A DNA stretch of 64,000 nucleotides from an uncultured Dehalococcoidia bacterium (GTDB lineage Bacteria; Chloroflexota; Dehalococcoidia; Lucifugimonadales; UBA1123), in contig CATOSI010000003.1 of NCBI GenBank assembly GCA_951812505.1, forward strand, positions 248,001 through 312,000, given 5' to 3'. Under the pieces are notes generated by a model. That model searched no databases and was not told the origin of the DNA. It saw only the letters and a program-made list of their open reading frames with translations. Shown here one piece after another: positions 56,389 to 64,000 of the stretch (its first letter is position 1; each line of letters begins with the position of its first letter). A program made the translations under genes and the position numbers.

Positions 56389-57168
56389 CTACTCCACATT
56401 CGGCTCTTCTTCAGCGCTGTAACTGCCGAGGAAGACACGCGTCAGTATGTCAGTATCTCTGACCGACTCTGGCGTACCAGAGTGTACGACGCGACCCTTG
56501 TCCAGCACATAGGCTCGGTTCACGATGTCCAGAACACCCTTGATGTTGTGTTCCACCACCAGAATGGTTGTGTTGAGTCTGTCGCTGATCTCGGCGACCT
56601 TCTGAAACACCTCGGTTACTATGATCGGTGCGAGTCCCAGCGTCGGCTCGTCCAGCAGCAGCACATCCGGCGCGGCCATCAGTCCGCGACCCAGAGCCAG
56701 CATCTGCTGCTGACCGCCAGACATCTGACTGGCCATGTCGCCGCGCTTCTGGTGCAGGATTGGGAACAGCTCCATGACGGATTCCAGACGGCGCTCCTTT
56801 TCCTCCCGGTCGTTCAGGTACAGGCACCCCATCTCAAGGTTCTCCTCGATGGTCAGGTGCGTAAACACACGCCTGCCCTGCGGCACGAAGGCGATGCCCT
56901 CCTTCACAATCTCGTGCGTGACCGCGGCCAGCGGACTGTCCTGCCAGTAGACGCTGCCGCCCACCACGGGCGCGAGTCCCATTATCGCCTTGAGCACCGT
57001 GGACTTGCCCGCGCCGTTCGGTCCCATCACCGCCACAACCTCGCCTTTGCTTACCCCCAGCGATATTCCGTCCAGAGCTACCACCGCTCCATAGTGAACG
57101 GAGATGTCAGTCAGGTCAAGAAACCCTGTCCTGACGGTGTCTGACAATTCATAATTCTCAATTCTCAA
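56389..57168 (-). CDS. livF: Branched-chain amino acid ABC transporter, ATP-binding protein
   Basis: This 259-residue ABC ATPase has Walker A GPNGAGKST (about residues 54-62), the Q-loop, the signature MSGGQQQMLALGRGLMAAPDVLLLDEPTLGLAP (about 149-181) with Walker B, and the H-loop in ILVVEHNIKG. It pairs with LivG to power import of Leu/Ile/Val or another amide or acid substrate. The apparent TTG start at 57168 and first 8 residues (MRIENYEL) are encoded by an AT-rich simple repeat, and no better start exists nearby. The gene starts 5 bases after the livG stop. Confidence 0.93.
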   Translation of the reverse strand: MRIENYELSDTVRTGFLDLTDISVHYGAVVALDGISLGVSKGEVVAVMGPNGAGKSTVLKAIMGLAPVVGGSVYWQDSPLAAVTHEIVKEGIAFVPQGRRVFTHLTIEENLEMGCLYLNDREEKERRLESVMELFPILHQKRGDMASQMSGGQQQMLALGRGLMAAPDVLLLDEPTLGLAPIIVTEVFQKVAEISDRLNTTILVVEHNIKGVLDIVNRAYVLDKGRVVHSGTPESVRDTDILTRVFLGSYSAEEEPNVE

Positions 57169-57170
57169 TT
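57146..57170. repeat. AT-rich simple repeat at the livG-livF joint
   Basis: Alternating AATTCATAATTCTCAATTCT-type words. It provides the TTG start and first codons of livF and resembles the tract inside the gene at 42725-42759. Confidence 0.6.
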
Positions 57171-57173
57171 GAC

Positions 57174-57935
57174 CTACGTCCCCAGGTACGCCTGTATCAC
57201 CTCGTCACTGCTTAGCACCTCTTCCACCTCGCCCTGCGTGAGCAACCTCCCGCTGTCCAGCACGATGAGATGGTCGGTAAGCTCGCGCACGATGTCCATA
57301 TTATGAGAGATGAAGATGATTGTGTACCCCTCTTCCCGCATGAGTTTCATAATATCCTTGACCCGCTCCAGCATCTGCGGGAAGAGGCCCGCGAAAGGCT
57401 CGTCGAACAGGTACGTCCTCACATCCATCGCCATGGCGCGCCCGATCTCGAGCAGTTTCCGCTGACCATACGAAAGCTCCATAGCCAGCGAGTCGCGCTT
57501 CTCCCACATTCCAACATTTTCCAGTATAGTCCGGGCCTTTTCCCTATGCTCGGAACTTGTGCGTTCGAACAGAGATGGAAAAACTCTCCGTCTGGTCAGG
57601 ACGACTATGATATTGTCCAGCACGCTTATCTGGTCGAACAGCCTCACCTCCTGGAACGTGCGCGTGATACCGTGTTCCGGGGTTTCGTGCGCGTGTACCA
57701 CCCTTAGTCCCGTGCCGTCAATGATGACCATTCCGCCATCCAGGGGCAGGGTACCGCTAAGCAGATTCACCAGCGTTGACTTGCCGGACCCGTTCGGACC
57801 GACGATGCTGGTCATCCCTCTGCGCGGGATCGAGATCGAAAGCTCGTCCACTGCTCTGACCGCGCCGAAGTGCTTCGAGATTTCCTCCGTCTCCAGAGCG
57901 ATCTCTCCGCCGATTTCGACTTGGTGAGTGTTCAT
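57174..57935 (-). CDS. livG: Branched-chain amino acid ABC transporter, ATP-binding protein
   Basis: The frame is open much further upstream, but the sequence before MNTHQVEIGG is the livM gene in another frame. The start is therefore ATG 57935, which overlaps the livM stop as ATGA. The 253-residue ATPase has Walker A GPNGSGKSTL (about residues 43-52), the LivG-specific EHGITRTFQEVRLFDQISVLDNI segment, and the signature LSYGQRKLLEIGRAMAMDVRTYLFDEPFAGLFP with Walker B. It forms the nucleotide-binding pair with LivF. Confidence 0.94.
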   Translation of the reverse strand: MNTHQVEIGGEIALETEEISKHFGAVRAVDELSISIPRRGMTSIVGPNGSGKSTLVNLLSGTLPLDGGMVIIDGTGLRVVHAHETPEHGITRTFQEVRLFDQISVLDNIIVVLTRRRVFPSLFERTSSEHREKARTILENVGMWEKRDSLAMELSYGQRKLLEIGRAMAMDVRTYLFDEPFAGLFPQMLERVKDIMKLMREEGYTIIFISHNMDIVRELTDHLIVLDSGRLLTQGEVEEVLSSDEVIQAYLGT

Positions 57936-58987
57936 AGCCTGTACCTCCCCACCAGGCCCTGCGGCCTGAACAGCATCAGCAGTACCAGCAGGATTCCCAG
58001 TACCACTTGTCGGGCCTGGCCTATGTACTCCACCGGCATGAAGGGCAGGAAGCGCATCCCCTCTTCCAGCAGGACGAAAGCCATCGCGCCAAGAAGCGAC
58101 CCCCAGATAGTGGCAAGACCGCCCAGTATCACTATGGATATCAGCAAAATAGATTCCAGCAGAATGAAAGAGAATGGGTCTATAAAGCTCGTCCAACTAG
58201 CGAACAGTCCACCCGCGAGTCCCGCCATCATAGCCGATATTACCCACACCGCCAGCTTGAAATGCGTCGCCTGGTATCCAAATACCTCTATCGCGTCCTC
58301 ATCCTCACGTATGGCTGTAAGCACTCTCCCGAAAGAGGACGTCACTATGAACCACGCTATCAGCATGACGGCCGCAAGGAACACGAACACAAATACTAGG
58401 AACTGCAATTCCCCTTCCAATACCCAGTTGCCTATCTTCGGCCTCGCTATCTCGTGAATGCCGAACGCGCCCCTGGTGAAGCTCCGCCAGTTCAGGAACA
58501 CGTTGAACGCGATAATCGCGAACCCAAAAGACACCAGCACGTATATGTCGTCCCTGAAGCGGTTGAACACCACACCCACGACGATTGCCGCGAGCCCGGC
58601 TATCAGCACGCTAACCGGCAGCGCGGCGAAGAACGGCCAGCCAAACGTTGGAATCGCTTCGGTGCGCAGCTGTTCGTATGCCGGATCGGACGTAAGTATC
58701 GCCATGGCATACGCGCCGATTCCGAAAAAGCCGATGTGCCCGACGGACAGCAAGCCCGTGTATCCCACCACGAGATTCAGGCTGACCGCTAGTATCGCCC
58801 AGATAGCGAAGACCGTTCCCACAGTTATCGCGAATCCGACGCCCTGCCAAAGCATGAACGCGACCGCCCACGCTATTATAAACAGGCTTGCCCAGAACTG
58901 TATGTTACTCTTGGACGTCTGCCAGAGCGTGCGCGGATCTCGCGCCAATTCTATGGTGTCCCTCAATCCGCGGGTGCTGAATATCAT
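57932..58987 (-). CDS. livM: Branched-chain amino acid ABC transporter, permease
   Basis: This 351-residue permease has about ten hydrophobic segments and the LivM signature region YTGLLSVGHIGFFGIGAYAMAIL (about residues 75-97). It also has the coupling loop for the ATPases (VLTAIREDEDAIEVFGYQATHFKLAVWVISAMMAGLAGGL, about 222-261). It starts at ATG 58987, 4 bases after livH, and its TGA overlaps livG. Together with LivH it forms the membrane channel. Confidence 0.94.
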   Translation of the reverse strand: MIFSTRGLRDTIELARDPRTLWQTSKSNIQFWASLFIIAWAVAFMLWQGVGFAITVGTVFAIWAILAVSLNLVVGYTGLLSVGHIGFFGIGAYAMAILTSDPAYEQLRTEAIPTFGWPFFAALPVSVLIAGLAAIVVGVVFNRFRDDIYVLVSFGFAIIAFNVFLNWRSFTRGAFGIHEIARPKIGNWVLEGELQFLVFVFVFLAAVMLIAWFIVTSSFGRVLTAIREDEDAIEVFGYQATHFKLAVWVISAMMAGLAGGLFASWTSFIDPFSFILLESILLISIVILGGLATIWGSLLGAMAFVLLEEGMRFLPFMPVEYIGQARQVVLGILLVLLMLFRPQGLVGRYRL

Positions 58988-58991
58988 AGAG

Positions 58992-60344
58992 CTACTTCCT
59001 CGGCAGTAGGCCGTTGGGCCAGAACGAAAGGAACAGAATCAGAAGCACGAAAGATATGGCGTCCTTCCACTCGCCCGCCAGGTCCCATATCCCGAACTGC
59101 TCTACGATTCCCAGCGCGAATCCGCCGACAATCGCGCCATACAGATTGCCGATACCGCCCACAACCGACGCAATCCATCCCTTCAGCAGTAGCAGCAGAC
59201 CCATACGTGGCTGTATGGCAGTGTCGTGACCGCTCAGAATTCCGCCCATTGCGGCGTAGATCGCCCCGATAAAGAACACCGCCGCGATCACAACGGTCGT
59301 GTTGATGCCCACTACCTTCGACACTTCTTCATCGTCCCCGATAGCCCTCACCGCCTTGCCGAAGGCGGTCGTCTTGAGAAGCAGGAGCAGGAACGCGAAT
59401 CCCGCAACCGCGACCGCTATCGTGAAGACGTTGAACCCCTTTATGTTCGCCCCCGCGACCTTCCACGGCATACTGCCGAATGCGTCCGGCAGGGGACGCG
59501 GAGCGCTCTGGAAGATTATCGTCGTGAACGCGGTTATCGCCAGCAATATGCCGAGTGAAGCCACCAGCATTATCAGCGGCGATCTCGCCTGTTCGCGCAT
59601 ATGCACGTACAGACCCCTGTACAAAGCCAGCGAAACCATTCCGGCCAGCAGACAAGAAACTCCCCAGCTGAGATAGAGTCCGGAATCGGGCGCGTCCGCT
59701 ATCAGCAGGGCGCAATATGCTCCGAGCGCGATTCCCGCTACTGAGCCGACTATCAATACAGGCGTCGCGCTCGCGCGTGGGAATACCTGCCGGTAGCCGG
59801 CGTGAAGAATCCAGATTACCAGGAGGGCGACGATCACACCCACTGCCGGACTGAGTATGCTGTGGATGCTGGCCGGGTTGCTGAGTACGAACCACATATA
59901 AACCCCGGCAGCCGCCCCAACAAAGCCGGCAATTGCCGAAATAGGAGTCGGATTCAGCCGGCCTCTGAGACGCGACTCGAAAGCCGTGTGGAACGCCCAT
60001 GCCACAACCCCGACTGTTACGGCGACGAAAACTAGGTTGAGGATTGGCTCGTTTACCTCGTACCGTCCTCCAAGCGTATCATGAGAGCGCAGGTAAAACA
60101 CTCCGTAAGCGCCCAGCGCCGACGCCGCGCCGTAATAGAGATCGAAGAACCAGACCGTGCTGTAAACCAGCGTGAATCCCATCGCTATCAGTGCGTACAC
60201 CGCGCCCACGGCGAGCCCATTGAAAGCGAACTGCGTTGCCTGATCGGGTGACTGGGTTATCTTCCAGATGACGTAGAGCGCGGCCAGCGTGGTCAGCGCG
60301 ATAGCCAGGAGGGTGCCATGGTTATCGCGGTATCTTAGAAGCAT
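58992..60344 (-). CDS. livH: Branched-chain amino acid ABC transporter, permease with extended middle
   Basis: This 450-residue permease is longer than the usual LivH of about 290-300 residues. The N-terminal core (FNGLAVGAVYALIAMGFTLVYSTVWFFDLYYGAASALGAYG, about residues 43-83) and the C-terminal core (AVRAIGDDEEVSKVVGINTTVVIAAVFFIGAIYAAMGGILSG, about 333-374; GWIASVVGGIGNLYGAIVGGFALGI) are typical. Between them, residues about 105-230 hold an extra block with several additional hydrophobic segments (FVAVTVGVVAWAFHTAFESRLRG, PVLIVGSVAGIALGAYCALLIA). It is the first permease gene of the operon. Confidence 0.92.
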   Translation of the reverse strand: MLLRYRDNHGTLLAIALTTLAALYVIWKITQSPDQATQFAFNGLAVGAVYALIAMGFTLVYSTVWFFDLYYGAASALGAYGVFYLRSHDTLGGRYEVNEPILNLVFVAVTVGVVAWAFHTAFESRLRGRLNPTPISAIAGFVGAAAGVYMWFVLSNPASIHSILSPAVGVIVALLVIWILHAGYRQVFPRASATPVLIVGSVAGIALGAYCALLIADAPDSGLYLSWGVSCLLAGMVSLALYRGLYVHMREQARSPLIMLVASLGILLAITAFTTIIFQSAPRPLPDAFGSMPWKVAGANIKGFNVFTIAVAVAGFAFLLLLLKTTAFGKAVRAIGDDEEVSKVVGINTTVVIAAVFFIGAIYAAMGGILSGHDTAIQPRMGLLLLLKGWIASVVGGIGNLYGAIVGGFALGIVEQFGIWDLAGEWKDAISFVLLILFLSFWPNGLLPRK

Positions 60345-60394
60345 ACTGCCTCCTCGAGTTATTCGTTATCCCGCCGATTGACCAACTTACGTCA

Positions 60395-60435
60395 TTGTGG
60401 GGGCGACCCGCTTTCACGGTGAGCCACCCCCACAA
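60395..60435 (-). terminator. Hairpin between livK and livH
   Basis: TTGTGGGGG (60395-60403) pairs with CCCCCACAA (60427-60435). It lies between the binding-protein gene and the permease genes and may reduce read-through, so that the binding protein is made in excess, as is common in such operons. The outer bases resemble a dispersed palindrome. Confidence 0.62.
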
Positions 60436-60460
60436 ATGTCTCTGCTATCGTACTTTGTGG

Positions 60461-62866
60461 CTACTGCATAGGAGCGGGCCCGAGTACCTTGTAGCCGAGA
60501 TTATCCTCGTTGCGTTCTGCGGTCGGCAAGACCTCTACGACCACGTTGGATAAGCCCACGACCTCACCGTTCTCGTCGAAGCTAAAGCCGGAACCGATGG
60601 CTCCGCTCCAGGTGATGCCGTAGAGACAATCTCTGAAGCCGTCGGCGTCCTGATCGTCGCCCGTCTGCTTCAGGCACTCCGCCGTGATGTACACGTCGTC
60701 ATAGGCAGACCCCAGGTACCAGGGCAGCGTAACGTAGTCGTATCTATCCCTGAAGTTCTTGAGAACCTCCTGCGCCGTGGAGTTGGCTGGGTCGAGGTCC
60801 GCCGTGATGGCCTTGACTCCATTGGCGGCATCCCCGGCGATTTCAAGAGCGGTCGTGCCTATCACGACGACCTCTCCGTAGATGGGTCCTTCGTAGCCCA
60901 GTTCGCGCGCCTGCTTGACTATGGTGCCGCCGGTGAACTCCGACTGCGCCGCTATGTGCAGGCCGTCGGGACTCTCGTTGAACAGCTTGGTGAGCTGAGA
61001 CCTGAAGTCGGTCACGTCGGAGGCGTAACGCTCCGCCCCTACGACCTCGCCGCCCAGACTCTCGAAGTGGTCAACGGTAGTCCGTCTCACGCCCTCGGCG
61101 TAGTCCGTGGACTCCGTTATCGTCGCCAGTGTGCGGACACCGTCCGCCCACAGCGTGTTTCCGGTGTCAACTCCGACCTGCGCGTCGCTCATGGATGTGC
61201 GGAATATATAGTCTCCGGCGTTGGCTATGTCAGGGTTGGTGGCGAGTCCGGAGAACAGGACCACGCCATCCTCTTCGGCGAGCGGCGCCGCGCCGAGCAT
61301 GGCGCCGGAGCACGAGGTGCCGAGGATAATCATGACGCTATCAACGTCGGTGAGCTTACGGTACGCGGTAATCGAGTCCTGGGCGTTGCACTTGGAGTCT
61401 TCGACTATCAGTTCAATCTTGCGCCCGTTGACGCCGCCCGCCGCGTTGATTTCGTCCACGGCCATCTGCTTCGCCTGGACCGCCACGTTGCCGTAGGTCT
61501 CGCCCGGACCGGTTACCGACTCCATCACGCCGATTCTGAACGGCTCGTCTTTGTCCATCATTATATCGCCGGTAATCGCCATTGCCGCGGACGTCAAAGG
61601 AGCGGCGCCCAGCACCCTGTAACCCTGATTGTCGTCGGTCCGCTCGGATGTCGGCAAGACTTCCACGACCACGTTCGACAGTCCCACGACCTCGCCGTTC
61701 TCGTCGAAGCTGTAGTCCGTCCCGATGGCCCCGCTCCACGTTATGCCGTACAGGCAGTCCCTGAATCCATCCGCGTCCTGGTCGTCTCCCGTCTGCTTCA
61801 GACACTCCGCCGTGATGTACACGTCGTCGTATGCCGAACCAAGATACCACGGCAGTGTTACGTAGTCGTACTTCTCCCGGAAGTTATTGATAACCTCCTG
61901 GGCCTTCGAATTCCCCGGGTCCAGGTCCGCGATGATTCCCTTAACATCGTTTGCCGCATCCCCGGCTATTTCAAGCGCCGTCGTGCCAATCACCACGATG
62001 TCGCCGTATATCGGTCCTTCGTAGCCCAGTTCACGCGCTTGCTTCACTATCGTGCCACCCGTGAACTCCGACTGCGCCGCTACGTGCAGACCGTCGGGAT
62101 TCTCACTGAGCAGCTTGGTGAGCTGCGACCTGAAGTCGGTAACGTCCGAAGCGTACCGCTCGGCCCCTACTATCTCACCACCCAGTTTCTCGAACTGCTC
62201 GACGGAAGTCCGTCTCACGCCTTCCGCGTAGTCCGTGGACTCCGTTATCGTCGCAAGTGTACGTACACCGTCCGTCCAGATGACGTTACCTGTATCAACT
62301 CCGACCTGCGCGTCGCTCATGGAGGTGCGGAAGATATAATCCCCCGCATTCGCGATGTCCGGGTTGGTCGCAAGTCCTGAGAACATGACCACGCCGTCCT
62401 CTTCGGCGAGCGGTGCCGCGCCGAGCATGGCGCCGGAGCACGAAGTGCCGAGTATGATCTTCACTCCGTCCACGTCGGTGAGCTTCCGGTACGCCGTTAT
62501 CGAGTCCTGGGCGTTGCACTTCTCGTCCTCGACGACCAGTTCCAACTTGCGCCCATTGATGCCGCCCGCCGCGTTGATTTCGTCCACGGCCATCTGCTTC
62601 GCCTGGACAGCCACGTTGCCGTAAGTTTCGCCCGGCCCGGTAACCGACTCCATCACCCCGATCCTGAACGGCTCATCCATCATGTCACCGGAAGGCTGCG
62701 CCGGCGCAGAGGGAGTCGCGGGCGGCGAAGTCGGCCAGGAGGCGGACTGCCCCGACACCGCTGTCGGCTCCGGTTCCGCCCCACCATCGCCACACGCGAC
62801 TATCGCCATCAACGGAACCGCCAGCAGAAACAGTATAGACAATAAGAGCAGTGACTTAGCTTTCAT
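60461..62866 (-). CDS. Branched-chain amino acid-type substrate-binding lipoprotein with two tandem binding domains
   Basis: This 801-residue lipoprotein has a signal peptide with lipobox AIVAC (Cys25), a Pro/Ser-rich linker (residues 30-63) and two full periplasmic binding domains (LivK-like, Peripla_BP_6 type). The domains cover residues about 64-425 and 440-801. Each opens with DEPFRIGVMESVTGPGETYGN and holds FSGLATNPDIANAGDYIFRTSMSDAQVG and WYLGSAYDDVYITAECLKQTGDDQDADG. The copies are almost identical except near their ends, so the duplication is recent. Ordinary family members have one such domain of about 360-400 residues. It delivers substrate to the LivHMGF channel encoded downstream. 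GGGGGAG precedes ATG 62866. Confidence 0.92.
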   Translation of the reverse strand: MKAKSLLLLSILFLLAVPLMAIVACGDGGAEPEPTAVSGQSASWPTSPPATPSAPAQPSGDMMDEPFRIGVMESVTGPGETYGNVAVQAKQMAVDEINAAGGINGRKLELVVEDEKCNAQDSITAYRKLTDVDGVKIILGTSCSGAMLGAAPLAEEDGVVMFSGLATNPDIANAGDYIFRTSMSDAQVGVDTGNVIWTDGVRTLATITESTDYAEGVRRTSVEQFEKLGGEIVGAERYASDVTDFRSQLTKLLSENPDGLHVAAQSEFTGGTIVKQARELGYEGPIYGDIVVIGTTALEIAGDAANDVKGIIADLDPGNSKAQEVINNFREKYDYVTLPWYLGSAYDDVYITAECLKQTGDDQDADGFRDCLYGITWSGAIGTDYSFDENGEVVGLSNVVVEVLPTSERTDDNQGYRVLGAAPLTSAAMAITGDIMMDKDEPFRIGVMESVTGPGETYGNVAVQAKQMAVDEINAAGGVNGRKIELIVEDSKCNAQDSITAYRKLTDVDSVMIILGTSCSGAMLGAAPLAEEDGVVLFSGLATNPDIANAGDYIFRTSMSDAQVGVDTGNTLWADGVRTLATITESTDYAEGVRRTTVDHFESLGGEVVGAERYASDVTDFRSQLTKLFNESPDGLHIAAQSEFTGGTIVKQARELGYEGPIYGEVVVIGTTALEIAGDAANGVKAITADLDPANSTAQEVLKNFRDRYDYVTLPWYLGSAYDDVYITAECLKQTGDDQDADGFRDCLYGITWSGAIGSGFSFDENGEVVGLSNVVVEVLPTAERNEDNLGYKVLGPAPMQ
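60464..61549 (-). repeat. Second copy of the 1.1 kb coding duplication
   Basis: The C-terminal binding domain (362 codons). It aligns at a shift of 1128 bases (376 codons) with 61592-62677. Many nucleotide stretches match exactly; differences are scattered and mostly silent or conservative as far as can be judged by eye. Confidence 0.88.
61592..62677 (-). repeat. First copy of the 1.1 kb coding duplication
   Basis: The N-terminal binding domain of the same gene, joined to the second copy by a short linker (about SAAMAITGDIMMDK) that contains a partial signal-like segment. Confidence 0.88.
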
Positions 62867-63184
62867 AACGACTCCCCCTCAATCTGATTCTCGCAACTGA
62901 TATTTTCACTACGTCAAGAGCGAAGACTTGGGATTTATGCCAATATCGCGCCCGATGATTGTAATTCCACCAAGTCGAAAACAACTTGGAATTATCCGAA
63001 TTTATATCATCCGGTTAATCCAAATCGCAAGAAAAATACAGAATTATCATCTACCTCAGCGGTTCGATGCACAATCCGTTGCAGTGGCATACGCGCCCGA
63101 AAACCCGTTAAAGCCCGGGCGAAGTGGGCACGCCGCCCGGTTGGGACATGAACGGCGCGCCCGGGATAGCGGTTGACGGTAACC
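62867..63184. other. Intergenic region upstream of the binding-protein gene
   Basis: No gene is seen in these 318 bases. The AT-rich part (62880-63060) should hold the promoter of the minus-strand operon; a TTGACG-like word lies near 62925 on the minus strand, but no clear -10 is evident. At 63114-63165, CCCGGGCG pairs with CGCCCGGG, with inner pairing. This probably ends the transcript of the dienelactone hydrolase gene. Confidence 0.48.
63114..63165 (-). terminator. Hairpin after the dienelactone hydrolase gene
   Basis: CCCGGGCG (63114-63121) pairs with CGCCCGGG (63158-63165). On the minus strand it is followed by CTTTAAC, only weakly T-rich, so terminator function is tentative. Confidence 0.5.
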
Positions 63185-63949
63185 CTAGGACAGCTTGTCG
63201 CCGAAGAAGTCGAATACCTTTTCCCACGAATCCATCGCCTGTTCAGGACGATAGGCCCCTCGGTCGTGGTACCAGAACCCGTGTCCCGCGCCGTCGTAGC
63301 GGTGGAACTCGTAGTCCTTGCCGTGCTGCTTGAGAACTTCTTCCAAATCGTCCACTTCGTGTGGAGGCGGGGCCTGGTCGTCGTTGCCGAAGATGCCCAG
63401 CAGCGGCGTGGATAGCCCCTCGGTCAGGTCTATCGGAGCCACCGGCTGCTGAGGCGTGAGTGTGTCGGGCGCCATTGACACGCGACCGCCCCACAGGTCC
63501 ACCACCGCGTCGAACGCGCTTGACCGGCAGGCGACCATGTAGGAGTGTCGTCCGCCGGAGCAGCTTCCGATGATCCCGACCTTGCCGTTCGTATAAGGCA
63601 GCGAATTCAGGAAGGCCGCCGTGCCCTCGGCGTCCGCGAGCACGCTGTCGTCGGATACGCCGCCTTGGCCGCGCGCCGCCGACGCGATGTCGTCAGGTGT
63701 CCCCTGTCCGAATCGGGCGAACAGGTCGGGTGAACACACGACGTATCCGTGATGCGCGAACCGGCGCGCGAACTCTCGATAGAGCTCGTCCCAGCCGGGC
63801 AGGTGATGTATCAGGACTATGGACGGATATGGCCCGGAGCCCAGCGGTCGCGCCATGTAGGCATTGACCCTGTCGCCGTTATAACCGCTTATGGTTACGG
63901 TCTCCGCGATCTGTCCCTCATAGTCCGCCGTGTTGAACTGATTCCACAT
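63185..63949 (-). CDS. Dienelactone hydrolase-family alpha/beta hydrolase
   Basis: The start is ATG 63949, with GGGGGA 8 bases upstream; the frame extends upstream, but MWNQFNTADYEG is the natural start. The 254-residue enzyme has the nucleophile elbow GSCSGGRHSY (about residues 127-136) with Cys as in dienelactone hydrolase, the catalytic Asp in GIFGNDDQAPPP (about 186-197) and the His in GAGHGFWYHDRGAY (about 222-235). Family members open lactone or ester bonds during aromatic or other degradation; the exact substrate is unknown. The gene stands alone at the window edge. Confidence 0.9.
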   Translation of the reverse strand: MWNQFNTADYEGQIAETVTISGYNGDRVNAYMARPLGSGPYPSIVLIHHLPGWDELYREFARRFAHHGYVVCSPDLFARFGQGTPDDIASAARGQGGVSDDSVLADAEGTAAFLNSLPYTNGKVGIIGSCSGGRHSYMVACRSSAFDAVVDLWGGRVSMAPDTLTPQQPVAPIDLTEGLSTPLLGIFGNDDQAPPPHEVDDLEEVLKQHGKDYEFHRYDGAGHGFWYHDRGAYRPEQAMDSWEKVFDFFGDKLS

Positions 63950-64000
63950 ATTCTTTCCCCCTATATCTGCTGAATTTCGTGGCATGAAAGCCGCCAAAAC

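Noticed and set aside
57936..58196. N-terminal extension of the LivG frame
   Set aside because: These codons are the livM coding region in another frame; homology and the ATGA overlap place the start at 57935.
60956..62380. 474-codon plus-strand frame opposite the binding-protein gene
   Set aside because: It mirrors the internal duplication of the real minus-strand gene and has no motif of its own.

Overview
The window reads as chromosomal DNA of a Chloroflexota bacterium, probably of the SAR202/Dehalococcoidia type. This is an inference. It rests on the mix of a T-box-controlled ilvB-ilvN-ilvC-leuA-leuC run, an enolase-superfamily dehydratase, a soluble reductive-dehalogenase-like Fe-S protein, an N-acyl-D-amino-acid amidohydrolase, a branched-chain amino acid ABC importer and Chloroflexota-like long RpoB/RpoC. 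No rRNA or tRNA gene was seen, so the assignment should be confirmed with the RpoB/RpoC sequences. Coding DNA is GC-rich except for a visibly AT-richer stretch at about 43.5-47.6 kb.

Layout, 0-12 kb: the 3' part of a concentrative nucleoside transporter; a complete IS5-like element (1182-2533, CTAG target duplication) that landed between a large cache-repeat lipoprotein gene and its apparent terminator; an ornithine-cyclodeaminase-family enzyme; two coiled-coil proteins of unknown role; an MDR dehydrogenase; a DsbA-like gene with an in-frame UGA at the usual Cys position and a SECIS-like hairpin (candidate selenoprotein); and a Doc/Fic-type toxin gene with small companions.

12-29 kb: housekeeping core. 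rpoB and rpoC are followed by a T-box riboswitch with a predicted Leu CUC specifier, then ilvB-ilvN-ilvC-leuA-leuC. leuD and leuB are not present next to leuC. A BrnT/BrnA-like toxin-antitoxin pair follows, whose antitoxin has an unusual C-terminal half.

29-43 kb: catabolic and transport genes (enolase-superfamily dehydratase, secreted Ig-like protein, reductive-dehalogenase-like protein, D-aminoacylase-type amidohydrolase, MFS carrier), an MgtE gene interrupted by one in-frame TAG, surE, a DUF6504-like gene, a FIST protein and a gene with two tandem copies of one domain that has absorbed a REP-like palindrome in frame.

43.5-47.6 kb: an AT-richer three-gene operon encoding a NurA-like nuclease, a HerA-like ATPase and a DNA methyltransferase. 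This is the best candidate in the window for an under-described system, perhaps a restriction-modification-like phage defence module.

47.6-64 kb: iron and redox genes (ABM-fold protein, ferritin, a DtxR/MntR regulator with an inverted-repeat metal box), a drug-type MFS exporter, a methyltransferase, a SirB1-like protein, QueG with HEAT repeats, a NIPSNAP protein, an ImmA/IrrE-like protein lacking the catalytic Glu, a CPA2 antiporter with CBS domains, and a livKHMGF-type operon whose substrate-binding protein is two nearly identical domains in one chain. The window ends with a dienelactone-hydrolase-family gene. Several families of short dispersed palindromes lie between genes and sometimes inside them.
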